DNA from: an uncultured Actinomycetes bacterium
GTDB lineage: Bacteria > Actinomycetota > Thermoleophilia > Miltoncostaeales > Miltoncostaeaceae
Direction: 5' to 3'
Length of the DNA stretch: 9,859 nucleotides
Assembly: GCA_937862675.1 (NCBI GenBank)
Contig: CALMEC010000424.1
Coordinates: forward strand, 1 to 9,859
Position 1 is the stretch's first letter; every line of letters begins with the position of its first letter. This document shows positions 6,345-9,859 of the stretch, one piece after another. Position numbers and translations under genes: made by a program. Under the pieces are notes generated by a model. The model was not told the origin of the DNA. It made no database searches and was given only the letters and a program-made list of their open reading frames with translations.

Positions 6345-7484
6345 CTACGGCGTGGGCGGAGCGTCCCCATCCCCCAGGCGGGTGCGCCGGCGACGCATCT
6401 GCATCCGGCGGGCGCGGATGCGCAGCGCCACGAGGATGAGGAGGATCGCCCCGGCCACGACCAGCGTCCACTGCCACCAGGGACGGCCGGACGAGAGATC
6501 CTCCCCGCTCCATGAGGCGCGCACCCGGTTGAAGTGGTCACGCCACTCCTTCGGCAGGTAGTCCACGTCCTGGAGCAGCTGCAGGAGCTGCCGGTGGTAC
6601 ACCTGATAGGTCTCGGGTGCCGGGTCCGTGCTGCGCATGCTGTAGCGCGACAGGCCGTTGTGGAGGTCGTAGTCGTCGAGGTGCGCGTCCACCTCGAGCG
6701 CCGCCAGGCGCACGTACTCGCGAGCCCGGTCGCGGAGATCCGCCCAGCCCGGATCCTTCGCCGCGAGCGTGTCGGCCTGCGCGGCGAACCGGTTCAGGCT
6801 GACGATGGACTGCATGAATCCGTTGAGGATGCGGGACTCGTCGCCGCGGGGTGTGGCGTACTCGAGGAACCACTTCCCGCCGGCCTTGCCGTCCGTCCCG
6901 ACGCCGCCGTCACGCCAGTCGACCCCGAACGAGTTGAGGTACTCCGTGGCCAGCATGCGGATCCGTTCGCGGTCCGCCGACGTCGAGCTCTCGTCCAGCG
7001 TCGGGATGAGTGTCGTGAGGATGAGCCCCTGACCCATCGCGTCGCGCCACGGCGGTGCCGTTCCGTCCGTCGAGAGATAGACGCTCTCGTTGACGCGGAA
7101 CACCGTGCCGTCTGGGGCCACCCGCCGCGTGCCGTACGAGACGATCTCGTCGACTGCGGCCCTCCCGTTGCCGGCCTCGCCCGCGCGCTGGCGGCGCCCG
7201 ACGTCGCGTGCCGCCGTCACCCAGTTGGGGAAGAACCCCTGGTTGCGGTAGTAGCGCCAGAGTATCGCCGAGCCCTCGGGCCGGAACTCCTGCTTCTTCT
7301 CCGGGGTCTTCCCCGGGTGGGCGTCCATCCACTGCTGGTTGACCGCGGTGATGCGCGCGGCCGTCTCGGCGTCCGCCGCGCCCTCGCGGATGTGGAGGAT
7401 CGACGGGGCCGCCGACGCACCCGTCGCACCGATCAGCGCGACGACGCACGCGACCGTCGCGAGGAACCCGAAGCACCGCCTCAT
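6345..7484 (-). CDS. Membrane-anchored extracytoplasmic protein with D-glucuronyl C5-epimerase-like domain
   Basis: The 379-residue protein has a signal peptide (MRRCFGFLATVACVVALIG..., cleavage near 25) and a C-terminal transmembrane helix (about 336-354) followed by an Arg-rich tail (RIRARRMQMRRRRTR). The catalytic part would therefore face outside and the tail the cytoplasm. The middle matches the C-terminal domain of D-glucuronyl C5-epimerases: RDAMGQGLILTTLI (147-160), GGKWFLEYA (202-210) and RILNGFMQSIVSLNRF (218-233). YDLHNGLSRYSM (272-283) and TYQVYHRQLLQLL (302-314) follow. Known members convert D-glucuronate to L-iduronate in glycan chains. I recognise this from motif order without alignment, so a related alpha/alpha-toroid function is possible. 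Its ATG overlaps the stop of the 103-residue gene (ATGA), making it the last gene of a coupled operon. It converges on the esterase gene with 24 nt between. Confidence 0.72.
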   Translation of the reverse strand: MRRCFGFLATVACVVALIGATGASAAPSILHIREGAADAETAARITAVNQQWMDAHPGKTPEKKQEFRPEGSAILWRYYRNQGFFPNWVTAARDVGRRQRAGEAGNGRAAVDEIVSYGTRRVAPDGTVFRVNESVYLSTDGTAPPWRDAMGQGLILTTLIPTLDESSTSADRERIRMLATEYLNSFGVDWRDGGVGTDGKAGGKWFLEYATPRGDESRILNGFMQSIVSLNRFAAQADTLAAKDPGWADLRDRAREYVRLAALEVDAHLDDYDLHNGLSRYSMRSTDPAPETYQVYHRQLLQLLQDVDYLPKEWRDHFNRVRASWSGEDLSSGRPWWQWTLVVAGAILLILVALRIRARRMQMRRRRTRLGDGDAPPTP

Positions 7485-7792
7485 GCGAAGAGGATCTCGT
7501 CCTCCGGCGCCCCCTCGGCGAGGCGCTCCACGATCTTGTCGAGGGCCACGCCGTAGACGATCGGCGCGAGGTCGGACGTCGGCCCGTCCACGACGTGCGG
7601 CGCGATGGTGTGCACCCGGATGCGTCCGACGAAGCAGGTCTTGATGCCCACCAGCTCGTCGTCGCGCATCACGTGGACCTGGAAGCCCCACATGGCGGCG
7701 GGATCATCCGTCAGGCTGGTGCGGATCGGCTGCGGGACGAGCACGTAGTCGACGCCGTCCGCCGTCACGCGTCGCGAGAATTCGTCGCTCAC
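7481..7792 (-). CDS. Small conserved-looking protein of unknown function (103 aa)
   Basis: I do not recognise a family. The protein is soluble-looking, with no signal peptide or membrane segment. It appears to have a mixed beta-rich first part (VDYVLVPQPIRTSL, MWGFQVHVMRDDELVGIKTCFVGRIRVHTI) and a C-terminal helix (YGVALDKIVERLAEG) ending EDEILFA. It has a single Cys and no obvious metal-binding cluster. Coding status is well supported: it starts with GTG overlapping the upstream GGT-like stop (GTGA), and its own stop overlaps the epimerase-like start (ATGA). Its third-position G/C bias matches its neighbours. Position between two enzymes in one coupled operon suggests a partner or regulator of one of them; this is inference. 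Confidence 0.8.
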   Translation of the reverse strand: MSDEFSRRVTADGVDYVLVPQPIRTSLTDDPAAMWGFQVHVMRDDELVGIKTCFVGRIRVHTIAPHVVDGPTSDLAPIVYGVALDKIVERLAEGAPEDEILFA

Positions 7793-9315
7793 AGGTCCCT
7801 GACCTCTCCGTCGGCGGTGACGACGGCGGCGGCCCCGCCGCGACGCGGATCACCCGCGCCCGCCAGGACACCGTCCCGGCGTGTGACGGCGGACACGCCG
7901 CCGAAGAACAGATTGCGCGCATCCCATCTGCGCAGCGAATGTCCGTCCCGTTCCAATGCGGTACACACCTCCTCATCGACCCCGAACTCCACGTCCACCC
8001 GGCCGTCCTCCGGATGCACCCGTGGCCGGTTCACCGCCGCCGCGACACCCAGCCCGCCGTCCAGGACGCTGACCAGCGTCTGGAGTATCGCGGACCTCAG
8101 CCTATTCGAACCCGCGGACCCCAGGGCCATCACCGGTTCGCCGTTCCGCACCACCAGCGTCGGGGCCATCATGGACGTCATGCGCAGACCGGGGTCCGAC
8201 AGGCCGAACCCGGCCGGGTTGAGGTCCTGCTCACCGGACATGTTGTTGAGGAGGATCCCGGTGCCCGGGACGACGACGCCGCCCCCGGAGCCGAGTGAGG
8301 ACGACAGGCTGGCCATCCCGCCGTCGGCGTCGATGACGCTGACGTTCGTGGTCCCGGTCGGCTTGCGCGTGATCGCGCCCAGGATGCGCTCGATGAGGCC
8401 CGGCTCGCGCAACGCGTCCAGGAACGTCTCGTCGCGGACGCCGTTGGCGTGGACGCCACCCTCGACGACCGCCCGGTAGAAGCCCACGTCCGTACCCGCC
8501 GCGGCCGGATCGATCGTCGAGAGGGCCGTGAGGATGAGGATGCCCCCGGCCGACGGCGGCGGGTTCGTGACCACCTCGTCGTCTCCCCGCCTCAGGTGCA
8601 GGGGCTCGCGTTCCACCACGCGGTACTCCCGCAGGTCCGTGGCGGTGACGAGCCCGTGGTCCCCCAGATGGGCTCGGATGGCCTGGCCGATCGCACCGTG
8701 GCCCAGGGCCTCGGCCCCCTCGGCCGCGAAGAGCTCGAACGTGTCCGCGAGCTCCGGGATGCGGAGCACGTCGCCCTCGGAGAGGAGCCGTCCTCCCGGT
8801 GCGTACACCGCTCCCGCCTCGGGCGTGAACAGGAGCATCGCACCGAGGATGCGGAAGAGGTAGTCGGTCTCCGCCGTGAGCCGCACTCCCTCGCGCGCCA
8901 GACGGCATGCCGGTTCGACGACCTCGGCGAGCGTCAGCCGGCCGTGACGCTCCACGGCATGCGCGATGCCGTGCAGGAACCCCGGCACCGCGACGGAGGC
9001 GGGACCGATGTGGAACACCTGGTCGGCACCGCCGAACGGGACGACGAACGAGTCCAGCATGCCGGGCTCCAGGCGACGTCCGTCCTCCCCGAGCCCCGGG
9101 ACCTGCACGAAGAAGTCGATGACGCGCGCCGGCCCCTCGGCCGGGCGGAACGTCAGGAACCCGCCGGCACCGGGCCCGGTGAGGGGGCTCTCCGCGACGG
9201 ACGCCGCACACGCGGCCGCCGCCGCGGCATCCACGGCGTTGCCGCCGCGCGCGAGGGTGACCGCACCGGCCCGGGCCGACTCACGGTGTCCCGCGGCGAC
9301 GATCCCGACGGGCAT
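7789..9315 (-). CDS. Gamma-glutamyltransferase-like protein (Ntn hydrolase) with divergent active-site motifs
   Basis: GGTs transfer the gamma-glutamyl group of glutathione-like substrates after self-cleavage that exposes a Thr nucleophile. The 508-residue protein shows the family frame: GGNAVDAAAAAACAASVAESPLTGPGAGGF at 24-52, PGFLHGIAHAVERHG, NPPPSAGG, then GTTNVSVIDADGG (321-333). Thr322 aligns with the nucleophile of TTHYSV in E. coli. ILLNNMSGEQDLNP and GSAGSNRLRSAILQ follow. Odd points: the region where GGTs have the Arg-containing REtAP motif reads IDFFVQVPG, TTH is TTN, and the LNN...DDFS segment is replaced. There is no signal peptide although classical GGTs are exported. The start ATG shares one base with the upstream stop (TGATG). 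A cytoplasmic GGT-like acylase or hydrolase is as likely as true GGT. Confidence 0.85.
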   Translation of the reverse strand: MPVGIVAAGHRESARAGAVTLARGGNAVDAAAAAACAASVAESPLTGPGAGGFLTFRPAEGPARVIDFFVQVPGLGEDGRRLEPGMLDSFVVPFGGADQVFHIGPASVAVPGFLHGIAHAVERHGRLTLAEVVEPACRLAREGVRLTAETDYLFRILGAMLLFTPEAGAVYAPGGRLLSEGDVLRIPELADTFELFAAEGAEALGHGAIGQAIRAHLGDHGLVTATDLREYRVVEREPLHLRRGDDEVVTNPPPSAGGILILTALSTIDPAAAGTDVGFYRAVVEGGVHANGVRDETFLDALREPGLIERILGAITRKPTGTTNVSVIDADGGMASLSSSLGSGGGVVVPGTGILLNNMSGEQDLNPAGFGLSDPGLRMTSMMAPTLVVRNGEPVMALGSAGSNRLRSAILQTLVSVLDGGLGVAAAVNRPRVHPEDGRVDVEFGVDEEVCTALERDGHSLRRWDARNLFFGGVSAVTRRDGVLAGAGDPRRGGAAAVVTADGEVRDL

Positions 9316-9859
9316 CAGCGCGTCGCGGGAGGTTCGTCATCCTTGTCGTCGCGGTGATCCCGCTTGAGCGCCCGGAAAAGCTGTGTGACGGGGTTGCCTC
9401 CGGAGGACTCGTCCTTCTCCTGTGCCGGCTCCGCCTCGGGCTCCGGCGGAGCGTCGACGCCGGAGGGTGCGGCCTCCTCCTCGGACGGCGGTTCGACCGG
9501 CGCGGGGGCGGCCTCCCGGGGCTCCGGCGGTGCGATCTCCTCGGGTTCCGACGGGACGCTCTGGAGCAACGTCGGCATATCCATGTCGTCCGAGTCGCCG
9601 AAGAGGGCCTCGGCCGGGTGGATCTCCTCGGGCTCGACGACCGGCTCCCGGCGCTCCTCCTCGGTGAGGGCGGTGAGGTCGGGGACCTCCGGCGGCTCAT
9701 CCGGGGTGTCGGGGGCGCCCACCTCGGTGAAGGTGGGACCCACGGGCGGAGCGGACGAGGGCGGCTCCGGCGCCACGGCGGGCGACGACGGGGCCGCAGA
9801 GGCGACGGGCGGGAAGGTCGGTGCGGGCCCGGCGGGCGGGGACGCCGGCGCGACCGGCG
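9315..9859 (-). CDS. Acidic Pro/Glu/Ala-rich low-complexity protein, 5' end outside window
   Basis: The frame is open to the window edge, and 180 residues are visible. The GTG at 9774-9776 is probably internal, because the upstream codons continue the same Pro/Ala-rich composition (PVAPASPPAGPAPTFPPV...). The sequence is dominated by Pro, Glu and Ala with short charged runs (EEERRE, EPEEI, EEEAAP) and is almost surely disordered. One short segment looks more ordered (ALFGDSDDMDMPTLLQSVPSEP). The C-terminus is amphipathic and basic/acidic: GGNPVTQLFRALKRD followed by HRDDKDDEPPATR. There is no recognisable domain in the visible part; a folded or membrane domain may lie upstream. Its TGA overlaps the GGT-like ATG by one base, so it is the first visible gene of the operon. 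Confidence 0.7.
   Translation of the reverse strand, partial: PVAPASPPAGPAPTFPPVASAAPSSPAVAPEPPSSAPPVGPTFTEVGAPDTPDEPPEVPDLTALTEEERREPVVEPEEIHPAEALFGDSDDMDMPTLLQSVPSEPEEIAPPEPREAAPAPVEPPSEEEAAPSGVDAPPEPEAEPAQEKDESSGGNPVTQLFRALKRDHRDDKDDEPPATR

Noticed and set aside
6534..7556. 340-codon + strand open frame antisense to the C5-epimerase-like gene
   Set aside because: Composition is typical of an antisense shadow (Arg, Val, Ala-rich), with no signal peptide or motifs; the - strand frame has signal peptide, domain motifs and a membrane anchor.
8449..9357. 302-codon + strand open frame antisense to the GGT-like gene
   Set aside because: No recognisable motif; it mirrors the codon structure of the GGT-like gene on the opposite strand.

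Overview
The window is a very GC-rich chromosomal segment with strong G/C preference at third codon positions, tightly packed genes and frequent 1-4 nt stop/start overlaps. Few genes have a clear Shine-Dalgarno sequence, and two starts sit just behind TANNNT-like boxes, as in leaderless transcripts. This points to Actinomycetota. A deep lineage such as Thermoleophilia is my guess from general character only. I see no rRNA, tRNA, prophage, transposase gene or CRISPR array.

Layout: (a) 1-501, the 3' end of a leucyl aminopeptidase (M17) on the + strand. (b) 502-604, a convergent intergenic region made almost entirely of three stem-loops. (c) 605-1732, a HisC-type PLP aminotransferase on the - strand, divergent from a + strand pair: a stand-alone LON-substrate-binding-domain protein (1767-2396) overlapping a YgfZ/GcvT-like folate-binding protein (2393-3244). 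(d) 3245-3512, an intergenic region carrying a likely terminator hairpin and two copies of a long palindrome centred on GGTGCC-A-GGCACC. (e) 3513-6320, a + strand cluster: an AlkA-type DNA glycosylase whose reading frame has no normal start where its N-terminus should be, a secreted M15/CwlK-like peptidoglycan peptidase, and a two-domain enterochelin-esterase-like hydrolase. (f) 6345-9859, a - strand operon converging on it. In transcription order it holds an acidic Pro/Glu-rich protein (5' end outside the window), a gamma-glutamyltransferase-like protein with a divergent active site, a 103-residue protein of unknown function, and a secreted, C-terminally membrane-anchored protein with a D-glucuronyl C5-epimerase-like domain. 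All four are joined by 1-4 nt overlaps.

The first half looks like housekeeping (peptide turnover, amino-acid metabolism, Fe-S/folate protein maintenance). The second half mixes DNA repair with envelope and glycan functions. The points most worth following are the paired palindromes, the apparent non-canonical start of the AlkA-like gene, and the four-gene operon that couples an atypical GGT homologue to a C5-epimerase-like ectoenzyme and an unknown small protein.
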